A stretch of DNA of 50,238 nt from Tannerella sp. (GTDB lineage: Bacteria > Bacteroidota > Bacteroidia > Bacteroidales > Tannerellaceae). Positions 25,247-34,751 of this stretch are shown here, piece after piece. Where the stretch lies: assembly GCA_031258835.1 (NCBI GenBank), contig JAIRMH010000098.1, positions 1 through 50,238 of the forward strand. The letters are read 5' to 3'. Every line of letters starts with the position of its first letter. The stretch's first letter is position 1. The notes beneath the pieces are model-generated. The model was not told the DNA's origin. It saw only the letters and a program-made list of their open reading frames with translations, and did not search any database. The position numbers and the translations under genes were made by a program.

Positions 25247-28030
25247 ATGAGAAATTATTTTTTATTTTTTTGTCTGTTGTGTTTTATGCAACTGATAATG
25301 GCTCAAGAAATGAAAGCTCAGCAAGTAATATCTGATTCTATCAATCAAAAAATCTTGTTGTTATACGATGCTAAAGATCCGGAATACTTAACCGGATCCG
25401 TATCGTATATTTCGGGAGACGAAGTTGCCAATGTTCCCGGGACAAATCGGCCCAATACGCTTTCAGGACGTCTGACAGGCTTTTCCTGCTTTAATCTTGA
25501 TGGAGCATCGGGTTATGAAAGTTCGACCATAAGGATACGGGGCGTACACACATTTTCCGCTAACCGGAATCCCCTGATTCTGATTGACGGAAGGATCGAC
25601 GATACAAATTCGTTAGATCCTTATGATATCGAAAGCATCGTCGTACTGAAAGATGCCGCTTCTACCGTCATGTACGGTTTACGTTCTACTAATGGTATCA
25701 TTTTGGTTAACACCAAAAAAGGAAAAGAAGGTAAGATAAAAGTGAACTTCAACACGGAGACTTCTTTTTCACAACCGACCCGCTTGCCGCAATACCTGGA
25801 TTCATATCAATATGCAACGCTATACAATGAAGCGCAACGAAATGATGACCCAGGTTCTATCCCGCGTTATGACGACAAAGCGCTGGAAGCATACCGCACG
25901 GGAAGCGATCCGTATAAATATCCTAATGTTAATTGGGTGGATGAATTTTTGAAAAAGAGTTATATGTTAACGCGCACGAATATCAATGTTAGCGGGGGCG
26001 GTCGTACCGCCAAATACTACGTGGCCGCTAATTACCTGTATAACGGCGGCGCTTTCAAGACGGAAAAAGATATTAATCCTTACAATACCAATACCGCCGT
26101 CCATGTAATGAATATACATGGCAATGTACAGTTGAATGTTGGACGGAACCTTGCTTTGAACGTCGACATAAGAGCCAAAAAAGATTCCCGGAATGCACCC
26201 GGAAGTTATAACACTAATTACGACGGTTCTCTTTTCTCTAATTTGTATTCTACGCCGTTCAATGCTTATCCGATCTTGAACATGGATGGGTCTATCACCG
26301 GCACCAATGACTATAAAAACAACCCTTTCGGAGTTCTTAACCATACCGGTTATTCCGTTTGGGAACGTTCTTCTATTTCTTCTTTTGCGAATGTATCCTA
26401 TGATCTTGGCGATTTGATCAAAGGGCTTAGCGTAGAAGGATGCGCCGGATTTAACACTTATACCGATTATTACATCAACCGCACAAAAACGTTTGCCGTA
26501 TATCAGATGAATGACGACGGTCAAACTTACACACAAATAGGACTTGACAGCGAATTGGGTAATAGCGGCAATTACAGCCAAATATACAGGAATTTTGATC
26601 ATTATATCAAACTCCGGTATTCGGGCGAGTTCGCTCTACATCACTTGGATGCATTGCTGATGTATGAACGGCAGCAGCTAATGAACGCGCAATCTGCTAA
26701 TTTATGTGAGAATTACCAGGGGCCTAAGGGTCGTTTGTCCTATCGCTACAACAATACTTATTTGTTGGATCTCTCTTTCGCTTACCAAGGCAACGGACAG
26801 TATCCGAAAAACAATCGTTATGGCCTTTTCCCGGCTTTATCGACAGGATGGCTCGTTTCCAACGAACCGTTTATGGAACATGCATATTTTGTTAATTTAT
26901 TGAAAATTAGAGGTTCGTACGGAGTGACCGGAAACCAGGTAAATACGTATTTCGGTTATCTGGGACGTTTTGCTTCCGGAGGCGCTTACGTTTTCGGTAC
27001 GAATCCCACATCGGCAAGCGGTTATTATGAAAGCCAGGTAGCCAATCCCACCCTGACATGGGAAAAATGCAAGAAAACCAATATAGGATCGGATTTTGCA
27101 CTGTTAAAAAAACGGCTAACCGGTTCGTTCGATTACTTTTCCGAAAGGAATGAGGATATTTTGATACAAAATGCCATCACGACCATGTATGGAGCAAGCG
27201 TTTATATGCCTGAGGGAAAATTTGAAAATAAAGGCTATGAATTTCAACTCGGATGGAATGACGGTATACGGAACTTTGATTATTTTGTCAGGTTCAATTA
27301 CTCTTTTGCCCGGAACAAAATTATTTATCAAAACGAACAGTACCGTGATTATCCATGGATGTACTCGACCGGAAATGCCGTAACTACCCGGTTTGGTTAT
27401 GTATTCGACCGGTTTTATACCGAAGATGACGATATGGCAGCGCTACCTGACCAGTCGATGTTTGGAATCCAGCAACCCGGAGATTTGAAGTACAAAGATT
27501 TAAACGACGATGGCATAATAGATGAAAATGACAGGACAGCTATCGGTAACCCCCAAATGCCGGCTATAAATTATGGAATTAATTTCGGAGGACAATATAA
27601 AGGATTCGATTTAAATGTTCTATTCCACGGGGCAGGCGAAAGCAGCCTTTTGCTTTCCGGATATACTTACTGGGATTTTTATAATAAGATCGGCAATGTT
27701 ATGGAACATCATTTAGACAGGTGGCAACCGGGAGATGGGCAATCGGCCGGTTATCCGCGATTGAGTATTGCCAATCAAAATAACTACGAAACCAGTTCGT
27801 ATTGGGTAAAAGACAATTCGTTTATCCGACTCAAATATGTTGAAATAGGGTATACTGTTCCGGGACATATATCTTCAAAAGCGGGAATAAGAAAGGCGCG
27901 TATTTTTATTAATGGTAATAACCTGTATTGTTGGGATAAGATAGGCGTTATCGATCCGGAATCGGCCGATAACGGGATTGCTTTCCCCATTCAACGTACA
28001 TTCGGCGCAGGGATCAACCTTGTTTTTTAA
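25247..28030 (+). CDS. susC: SusC/RagA-family TonB-linked outer-membrane protein, short form
   Basis: A 927-residue TonB-dependent glycan importer. It has a signal peptide (MRNYFLFFCLLCFMQLIMAQ), then directly a plug domain (LSGRLTGFSCFNLDG; STIRIRGVHTF; NPLILIDGRID; VVLKDAASTVMYGLRSTNG) and a beta-barrel, with a final aromatic (GAGINLVF). The N-terminal carboxypeptidase-D-like domain and the usual EEVVVVGYG-type segment are missing, so it is shorter than the second SusC in this locus. The SusD partner follows 16 bases downstream. It would bind and import an oligosaccharide at the outer membrane. Confidence 0.95.
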   Translation: MRNYFLFFCLLCFMQLIMAQEMKAQQVISDSINQKILLLYDAKDPEYLTGSVSYISGDEVANVPGTNRPNTLSGRLTGFSCFNLDGASGYESSTIRIRGVHTFSANRNPLILIDGRIDDTNSLDPYDIESIVVLKDAASTVMYGLRSTNGIILVNTKKGKEGKIKVNFNTETSFSQPTRLPQYLDSYQYATLYNEAQRNDDPGSIPRYDDKALEAYRTGSDPYKYPNVNWVDEFLKKSYMLTRTNINVSGGGRTAKYYVAANYLYNGGAFKTEKDINPYNTNTAVHVMNIHGNVQLNVGRNLALNVDIRAKKDSRNAPGSYNTNYDGSLFSNLYSTPFNAYPILNMDGSITGTNDYKNNPFGVLNHTGYSVWERSSISSFANVSYDLGDLIKGLSVEGCAGFNTYTDYYINRTKTFAVYQMNDDGQTYTQIGLDSELGNSGNYSQIYRNFDHYIKLRYSGEFALHHLDALLMYERQQLMNAQSANLCENYQGPKGRLSYRYNNTYLLDLSFAYQGNGQYPKNNRYGLFPALSTGWLVSNEPFMEHAYFVNLLKIRGSYGVTGNQVNTYFGYLGRFASGGAYVFGTNPTSASGYYESQVANPTLTWEKCKKTNIGSDFALLKKRLTGSFDYFSERNEDILIQNAITTMYGASVYMPEGKFENKGYEFQLGWNDGIRNFDYFVRFNYSFARNKIIYQNEQYRDYPWMYSTGNAVTTRFGYVFDRFYTEDDDMAALPDQSMFGIQQPGDLKYKDLNDDGIIDENDRTAIGNPQMPAINYGINFGGQYKGFDLNVLFHGAGESSLLLSGYTYWDFYNKIGNVMEHHLDRWQPGDGQSAGYPRLSIANQNNYETSSYWVKDNSFIRLKYVEIGYTVPGHISSKAGIRKARIFINGNNLYCWDKIGVIDPESADNGIAFPIQRTFGAGINLVF

Positions 28031-28046
28031 CTTTAAAATTTCAACC

Positions 28047-29771
28047 ATGATGAAAAATCTAAATTCATTCGCAGCAATAGTCGTTGGCTCCTTAGTAGGA
28101 TGGAGTATATTGTCATGTTCCGACGAGACGATCAATGACACTCCGGTAGAGTTTATACCGGTTTCTATTATTTGTGGCGATTCGGCAAAAATTGTTCAAT
28201 ATGTGAACAATATGTATACATTCCTTCCCGGCGGCTACAATCGTCTGGGTGGAAATTCCATGGTCGCCTCCGCCACCGATGAGGCGGTACATGCAGTGAA
28301 AGGAACATCGGAGGCCGAATTATGGTCTACCGGACGATGGAATGCAAACTATACCCGCGATAATACTTTTTCCGATTGTTATACGGGCATTCGCAGATCG
28401 TTTGTATTCGAAGAGCAAATTCTTCCCAATATCGAAAATATTGTGATGTCTCCCACAGGAAAAGATATGTATTACGGTCAGGCGCTTTTTTTGAGAGCGT
28501 ATTTCAATTTTGAACTGTTGAAGCGATATGGAGGATATCCGCTGGTGAAAAAAGCGCTTTCCACGAACGAGGATTTGCAAATACCCAGAAGCGCTTATGA
28601 TACTTGCGTCGAATATATTGTCGGGTTATGCGACGAAGCCGCCGGCCTTTTGCCGTTATCTTATGCAAACAATCAGTTGGGGCGCGCAACCAAAGGAGCT
28701 GCGCTGGCGCTGAAAGCACGGATATTACTCTATGCCGCCAGCCCATTGTTCAACGACCCTTCGACGCCGGAAGATCACCTTGAACACGGCGCGTACAATC
28801 CCCTCAAATGGGAAGATGCCGCAGCCGCAGCAGCTTCGGTCATAAGCCTGAAAAACCCGAATGGGAGTAATGTCTATTCTTTATATGCTAACGGAACGGG
28901 ATACGATGCTTTTTTCTATACTTTGACCTCTAATAATGAGATTATTCTCTCTAAAATGGCAGCTGCAAATAACACCATCGAGCGACTCAACGGTCCGGCG
29001 AGCATTACGAATGGAGAAGGAGGAACTTGTCCGACGCTGGATCTGGCGAATGATTACGAAATGATTAGCGGCGTCCCGTTCGACTGGAACAATCCGGCGC
29101 ATGCAGCTAATCCGTTTGCAGACAGAGATCCGCGTTTTGGAAAAAGCATCTTGTATAACGGAGCGATCTGGATGAATAATATGGTGATAGAAACTTTCGA
29201 TGGGGGAAAAGACTTAACAGGTAATAAAGCCACCCGTTCGGGTTTCTACCTTCGCAAATTCCTTAATATAAACGCTCGGTGGAACGCTCCGACGGGAACT
29301 ACCCTACATTGTTTCCCATTGTTACGTTATGGCGAAGTCTTACTCAATTACGCCGAAGCGATGAATGAAGCGTATGGCCCGGATGTTGATCCGAAAGGCT
29401 ATGGGATGACTGCCCGTAACGCTATCCAATTGATACGGACGAGGGCAGGATTGACTGCAAACACCGATTTATTACTGAATGTGCCCGTTGGCGACCAGAA
29501 TACAATGCGCGATGCGATCCGACACGAACGCCGCATAGAACTTGCCTTCGAAGAACACCGTCATTTGGATGTCCGTAGATGGAAGATCGCCGAATCAATA
29601 CTCAATCGTCCGGTATCAGGGATAAGAATTGTTAAAAACAATGACGACACGTATGTGTATTCTTTTAAAGTGATAGAAGAACGCGTGTTTACATCAAGAA
29701 TGTACCTGTATCCTTTCCCCCAGTCCGAGATCAGCAGGAATAAAAACCTGGTGCAAAATACCGGATGGTAA
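28047..29771 (+). CDS. susD: SusD/RagB-family outer-membrane glycan-binding lipoprotein
   Basis: A 574-residue lipoprotein. The start is at 28047 (MMKNLNSFAAIVVGS), with the lipobox cysteine at C24 (LSCSDE); the acidic residues after it fit surface export. The SusD core includes the TPR-like helices (YYGQALFLRAYFNFELLKRYGG, by its key residues ALFLRAYFNF) and the C-terminal RHERRIELAFEEHRHLDVRRWK region. It pairs with the preceding SusC to close over the bound glycan. The final FPQSEISRNKNLVQNTGW is the usual SusD ending. Confidence 0.95.
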   Translation: MMKNLNSFAAIVVGSLVGWSILSCSDETINDTPVEFIPVSIICGDSAKIVQYVNNMYTFLPGGYNRLGGNSMVASATDEAVHAVKGTSEAELWSTGRWNANYTRDNTFSDCYTGIRRSFVFEEQILPNIENIVMSPTGKDMYYGQALFLRAYFNFELLKRYGGYPLVKKALSTNEDLQIPRSAYDTCVEYIVGLCDEAAGLLPLSYANNQLGRATKGAALALKARILLYAASPLFNDPSTPEDHLEHGAYNPLKWEDAAAAAASVISLKNPNGSNVYSLYANGTGYDAFFYTLTSNNEIILSKMAAANNTIERLNGPASITNGEGGTCPTLDLANDYEMISGVPFDWNNPAHAANPFADRDPRFGKSILYNGAIWMNNMVIETFDGGKDLTGNKATRSGFYLRKFLNINARWNAPTGTTLHCFPLLRYGEVLLNYAEAMNEAYGPDVDPKGYGMTARNAIQLIRTRAGLTANTDLLLNVPVGDQNTMRDAIRHERRIELAFEEHRHLDVRRWKIAESILNRPVSGIRIVKNNDDTYVYSFKVIEERVFTSRMYLYPFPQSEISRNKNLVQNTGW

Positions 29772-29800
29772 TTTTTTGAATTATTAAAAAGAAAAACAAC

Positions 29801-32800
29801 ATGAAAAAAACATTAATATGGTTGTTCTGTATTGTATCATGCAGTATACAGGCACAAAACATTCACGTCAAAGGGAGAGTAATATCGTCCGAAGACAGTG
29901 AAGGAATATCAGGAGTTAACGTGATCGTCAAAGGCTCCACTCATGGCGTGGCGACCGATGCGAATGGGAATTACTCAATCCATGTCCCATCTCGACAATC
30001 GGTATTAAAATTCAGTTTTATCGGGTTTTTGAATGAAGAAATAACGGTAGGCAACCAAACGGTTATCAATTTGTCTATGAAACCGGATGTGACATTGCTG
30101 GAAGAAGTCATCGTTGTCGGATATGGAGAACAGAAAAAAGCCAGTGTTATCGGCGCTATTTCCAACATTAAAAATGAAGAGCTGAAAAGAGCTGCGCCTT
30201 CGAACCTTACGGGAGCGGTCGGCGGACGTATCTCCGGAGCATTAGTGCGGTTAGGCGATGGGAATGTGGGTGGAGCCGACGCCCGATATTCGTCGGGAGA
30301 AATGGATAACGCTTCGATCTTTATCCGGGGAAAAGCTACTACCAATACGGCCACACCGCTTATTCTCGTAGACGGCGTGGAATCGTCGTTTGCAAGAATC
30401 AACCCGGAAGATGTAGAGCAATTCAGCGTGTTGAAAGATGCTTCGGCCACCGCTATATACGGCGTCAGGGGCGCTAACGGCGTTATCCTTGTTACTACCA
30501 GGCAAGGGACGCTGGGAAAACCGAAAGTCAGCTTGAATATGCAAGTGAGGATGCACCAACCTTTAAAATTCCCGAATCCTTTGGGCGCTTACGATTATGC
30601 TTACCTGCTAAACGAAGCGAACCGGAATCAAGGGAGCGCCGAGCCTTATACGGACGATGATTTGGAACATTGGCGATTGGGCGATGATCCCATCGGCCAT
30701 CCCGATGTCGACTGGTACGGCGAAGTATTAAAAGATTATTTTACGGAAGAACAATACAACGTTAATATTACCGGTGGTTCGGACGCTGTAAAATATTACG
30801 TTTCGGGCGAATATAACCATGCAGGCGGCCCCTGGGATGCGGGAAAGGACAGGGATAACGATTACAAACGCTACAATTTACGCACAAATTTTGATTTCTC
30901 TGTGACAAAAACAACCGATCTGAGCGTGAAGCTGAACGGGCTTCTTGAAAGTCGCGGCGACATTAATTATGGAGAATCAACCGGACAACGGTACTACGGT
31001 TCTTTTTGGTATGGGATCTTGAGTTCGTCTCCTGTAGCCGCTCCGATTTATAACCCAAACGGCTCTTATGCTTACGGTAACCATGAGAAATGGAACTTGA
31101 GATCTATACTGAACGAGGGGGGATATCGCACGCGTTTGTCGAATACGCTAAACGCAAATCTTAATCTCAGACAGAAACTGGATTCCCTATTACCCGGTTT
31201 ATCGGCCAGGATAATGTTCGGTTCGGTATTTTCGTCAGGGTCGCGCAGGGTTATCGGGGGTGAAAACATCCCGGCGCTCTGGACATACACCCCTCCCGTC
31301 GGAAATACGCCTGAAAAGTATACTTTGAACAGGGCCGAAGCAGCAAAAAGTTTTGGTGTCGACAATACCAATCTTCCATATACACGCCGCACCCAATGGG
31401 AGTTCGCATTGAACTACGAAAAAAACATCGCCGAAAAACATCGACTTGCCGCTATGGTTGTTTATATGCAGACCTCTTCCGAATCGAACGCGACGCTTCC
31501 TGTTTCACACAGAGGGGTTGCCGGAAGGGTTACATACGATTTCCGGTCGAGATATCTTGCAGAGATTAATATGGGTTACAATGGATCCGACCAATTCAAT
31601 AAAAATAACAGATATGCACTGTTCCCTTCCGCCTCGGTAGGATGGATAATTTCAGAGGAAGATTTCATGAAAAAAAACATAAAATTTATAAGTTTTTTAA
31701 AGATCAGGGGTTCTTACGGTACTGCCGGAAATGACAAAATAGGAGGATATCGCTATTTGTATAAATACGAATTTGACGCCGTTAACGGCCCGTACTCTTA
31801 TCAGAATGAAATATATAATTTCGGGATAACGTCCGTAAGACAGACGGGAATACGGGAAGGTACCTTAGGGAATGATAACGTTACTTGGGAAGTCGCTAAG
31901 AAATCCAATGCCGGGGCGGATATACGCCTGTGGAAAAATCGCGTCAAATTGACAGCCGACATATTTCTTGAAAAACGGGACAATATCCTGTCCGTAAGGG
32001 GAGATATCCCTACACAAACCGGGCTTACAACAGCCAAATTGCCTGCGCAAAATATAGGTAAGGTAAGTAACCGGGGGTATGAACTTGAAATGTCTTACAG
32101 CGATGCGTTCGGAAATTTCGATTTTACTGTCGGGGGAAATTATACATTTGCCCGCAGCAATGTCGATTATATTGCCGAAGTCCAAATGAAATACGACTAT
32201 CAGATGAAGAAAAACCATCCGGTAGGACAACCTTTCGGGTATGTCTGGACAGGCCGTTTTTACGATATATCCGACATGGAAAATCCCGATGTGCCGAAGC
32301 CTTCGGGTACGGTGTATCCCGGCGACCTTATGTTCGAAGACTTGAATGGCGATGGCGTTATCGATAACTACGATACAAAGGCTATCGGATATTCCGCTAT
32401 CCCCGAAATCATTTATGGATTTAATACCAATTTCGGATTCAAAGGTTTTTACCTGGACTTGTTCTGGCAAGGCGCTTCTCATGTCAGTTCACGCTATAAT
32501 AACGAATTGCGTTACGAATTTCATTCCAATAACGTGTTGCCGTTTCATAAAGATCGTTGGGTATATGATCCCGAACGCGGCTTAGACACGAGGGCTACCG
32601 CCAAATATCCCTCACTGATTCCCGGCGGTTCGACATGGACAAAAGCCAGTTCATCTTTCCAGTACCTGAACAGCGCTTACATGAGGTTAAAAACAGCCGA
32701 ATTCGGATATAATTTCCCTGCCGCAATACTGAAGGGATATTGTTCCGGATTGAGAATTTTTATTAGCGGATCGAACTTGTTGACGTTTGATGACATTGAA

Positions 32801-32899
32801 TTTATTGATCCGGAATACAACCCCGACAGTACAGGTAATCGCGGTAATTCTTATCCTCAAACTAAATTTTACGCAGTAGGTTTAAATGTTATATTTTAA
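29801..32899 (+). CDS. susC: SusC/RagA-family TonB-linked outer-membrane protein
   Basis: A 1032-residue full-length SusC. The signal peptide MKKTLIWLFCIVSCSIQAQ is followed by the carboxypeptidase-D-like domain (about 22-100, VKGRVISSEDSEGISGVNV), the TonB-box region EEVIVVGYGEQKK, and the plug (LTGAVGGRISGALVRLGDG; PLILVDGVESSF; FSVLKDASATAIYGVRGANG). The beta-barrel ends NVIF. The plug has a longer insert than usual between VGGRISG and the FIRGK segment. It is paired with the SusD 18 bases downstream and forms the second SusCD system of this PUL, suggesting two related oligosaccharides or sizes are handled. Confidence 0.96.
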   Translation: MKKTLIWLFCIVSCSIQAQNIHVKGRVISSEDSEGISGVNVIVKGSTHGVATDANGNYSIHVPSRQSVLKFSFIGFLNEEITVGNQTVINLSMKPDVTLLEEVIVVGYGEQKKASVIGAISNIKNEELKRAAPSNLTGAVGGRISGALVRLGDGNVGGADARYSSGEMDNASIFIRGKATTNTATPLILVDGVESSFARINPEDVEQFSVLKDASATAIYGVRGANGVILVTTRQGTLGKPKVSLNMQVRMHQPLKFPNPLGAYDYAYLLNEANRNQGSAEPYTDDDLEHWRLGDDPIGHPDVDWYGEVLKDYFTEEQYNVNITGGSDAVKYYVSGEYNHAGGPWDAGKDRDNDYKRYNLRTNFDFSVTKTTDLSVKLNGLLESRGDINYGESTGQRYYGSFWYGILSSSPVAAPIYNPNGSYAYGNHEKWNLRSILNEGGYRTRLSNTLNANLNLRQKLDSLLPGLSARIMFGSVFSSGSRRVIGGENIPALWTYTPPVGNTPEKYTLNRAEAAKSFGVDNTNLPYTRRTQWEFALNYEKNIAEKHRLAAMVVYMQTSSESNATLPVSHRGVAGRVTYDFRSRYLAEINMGYNGSDQFNKNNRYALFPSASVGWIISEEDFMKKNIKFISFLKIRGSYGTAGNDKIGGYRYLYKYEFDAVNGPYSYQNEIYNFGITSVRQTGIREGTLGNDNVTWEVAKKSNAGADIRLWKNRVKLTADIFLEKRDNILSVRGDIPTQTGLTTAKLPAQNIGKVSNRGYELEMSYSDAFGNFDFTVGGNYTFARSNVDYIAEVQMKYDYQMKKNHPVGQPFGYVWTGRFYDISDMENPDVPKPSGTVYPGDLMFEDLNGDGVIDNYDTKAIGYSAIPEIIYGFNTNFGFKGFYLDLFWQGASHVSSRYNNELRYEFHSNNVLPFHKDRWVYDPERGLDTRATAKYPSLIPGGSTWTKASSSFQYLNSAYMRLKTAEFGYNFPAAILKGYCSGLRIFISGSNLLTFDDIEFIDPEYNPDSTGNRGNSYPQTKFYAVGLNVIF

Positions 32900-32916
32900 T
32901 TCAAAAAATAAGCATC

Positions 32917-34737
32917 ATGAAAAAAATTATTTTTCTTATTATATTTTCTACTTTGCTGATTTCATGCAAAGAGGGATCTGATTTGCTTGACCCGGAGACT
33001 TCCGGGATTTCCGAACAGGATGTATTTTCCGATGCAAGGAACACGATGCTGTTTCTCAATGATATTTATGGTTATATAGTACCGGTAATTTCACAGGGGA
33101 CGGGCAATGTAGGCATGCGTTGGCCGGGTACGGACGGCATGTTGGAAATTACTACGGATAATGGTTCTACCAATCTTGCAGGCGCCAGCGCTATTTATAA
33201 TTTCAATGCAGGGGCGTGGACTGCCTTAACATCCACTTTTTCGACTACGGATTGGAGTAACAGTTGGGTTGCTATCCGGGCATGTAACCTTTTCCTTTCG
33301 CATATTGACGATGTTCCTTTGAACGCAGAATATCAGTTCGATGCTAAAGTCAGAGATATTCGCAAAGGTGAAGGTCTTTTCCTGATGGCGTTTTTTTATT
33401 CGGAAATGTTCAAGCAATTCGGAGGCTTACCGCTTATCGACAAAGTTATTTCAATCACCGATGAAATGAATTTGCCTCGGAGTGCCGTTGATCAAACGGT
33501 CGATTTCATTACCGAATTATGTGACTATGCGGCGGCTTTATTGCCCCTGGAACATGCTGACGCCGATTACGGGAGAGCCACGAAAGGCGCAGCCTTAGCT
33601 TTGAAAGCCAGGGTCTTACTTTATGCTGCAAGTCCATTGTGGAATAATCCGGCAAAGCCCGATGATTCGCCTTTCCGGGGGAAATACGATCCGGCAAAAT
33701 GGACAAAAGCGGCAAAAGCGGCAAAAGACTTGATCGATCTTAACCAATATCAACTTCACCAGGATATATCCACGCTTTTCATCACTCGCGTCAACCCCGA
33801 ATTGATCTTTGTTCGTATGAATCAACCATGTAGCTGGATGACTTCTATCAGCGTCCCCAACAAGCTATATCCTCCGGGGAGTTTCGGAAAGAGCGGATGT
33901 CATCAGGTAACTTATAATTTGATAAAGGAATACGAAGTCTTGAATAACGGACAAGCGTATCTGATCGATGATCCCTTGTCGGGATATAATCCTGATGATC
34001 CTTACATTAAACGTGATCCGAGGTTTTATCGCGATTGTATGTTTAACGGATATTTGTTTCAAGGAAAAAAGGCGCAGTTCGGAGTCGCCGCTCCCGGCGC
34101 TGCAACTCCAGAACATAACCCCGTAGAAACCGGGTCGTATTACACGCATGTATATAGCATTAAATTTGCAGACCTGTCGCTTGTTATCAGTTTTGATGCG
34201 CGCGATCCGTCAAGAGGTTCGAAAACAAATCATAACTATCCTTACTTGAGATATGCCGAAATATTGCTCAATTATGCCGAAGCAATGAATGAGGCCTTCG
34301 GCCCTGAAGCGGATGGACTGGGAAGTGGGAAAACTGCTTTGTGGGCAGTCAATCAAGTGCGTACACGGGCTCAATATCCTGCAAATCCGGAATACTTGGG
34401 ACAAACAGGAGGAATGCCTGCAATTCCCCATGGCCTCTCGCAAGAGGAAATGCGTGAAAAAATCCGCCATGAGCGACGAATAGAACTCGCTTTTGAAGAA
34501 CATCGTTTTTGGGATGTGCGCCGTTGGATGATTGATCCGGCAGCTATGATCGACATTCAGGCTCAAACACCTGTTTGGCAAACAGACGGTTCCGTCAAAT
34601 ACGAAATTCGGACAATTCAGAAACGGGTGTTTGAAACGAAAATGTATCGCATGCCGATACCGGAACAGCAGATATATACCAATCCGAATCTGGTACAAAA
34701 TCCCGGATGGAGTTACAGCCCCGAAGCGGCGGAATAA
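32917..34737 (+). CDS. susD: SusD/RagB-family outer-membrane glycan-binding lipoprotein
   Basis: A 606-residue lipoprotein with leader MKKIIFLIIFSTLLISC; lipobox cysteine C17 (LLISCKEGSD). The SusD core is clear: EGLFLMAFFYSEMFKQFGG, GRATKGAALALKARVLLYAASPLW, LRYAEILLNYAEAMNEAFG and RHERRIELAFEEHRFWDVRRW. The C-terminus has the usual PIPEQQIYTNPNLVQNPGW. It is the partner of the SusC 18 bases upstream, and the GH31 gene begins 15 bases after its stop. Confidence 0.95.
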   Translation: MKKIIFLIIFSTLLISCKEGSDLLDPETSGISEQDVFSDARNTMLFLNDIYGYIVPVISQGTGNVGMRWPGTDGMLEITTDNGSTNLAGASAIYNFNAGAWTALTSTFSTTDWSNSWVAIRACNLFLSHIDDVPLNAEYQFDAKVRDIRKGEGLFLMAFFYSEMFKQFGGLPLIDKVISITDEMNLPRSAVDQTVDFITELCDYAAALLPLEHADADYGRATKGAALALKARVLLYAASPLWNNPAKPDDSPFRGKYDPAKWTKAAKAAKDLIDLNQYQLHQDISTLFITRVNPELIFVRMNQPCSWMTSISVPNKLYPPGSFGKSGCHQVTYNLIKEYEVLNNGQAYLIDDPLSGYNPDDPYIKRDPRFYRDCMFNGYLFQGKKAQFGVAAPGAATPEHNPVETGSYYTHVYSIKFADLSLVISFDARDPSRGSKTNHNYPYLRYAEILLNYAEAMNEAFGPEADGLGSGKTALWAVNQVRTRAQYPANPEYLGQTGGMPAIPHGLSQEEMREKIRHERRIELAFEEHRFWDVRRWMIDPAAMIDIQAQTPVWQTDGSVKYEIRTIQKRVFETKMYRMPIPEQQIYTNPNLVQNPGWSYSPEAAE

Positions 34738-34751
34738 AACTGAAAACAAAA

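Noticed and set aside
34707-34751. Upstream start for the GH31 gene
   Set aside because: It overlaps susD and would hide the signal peptide that begins at 34752.
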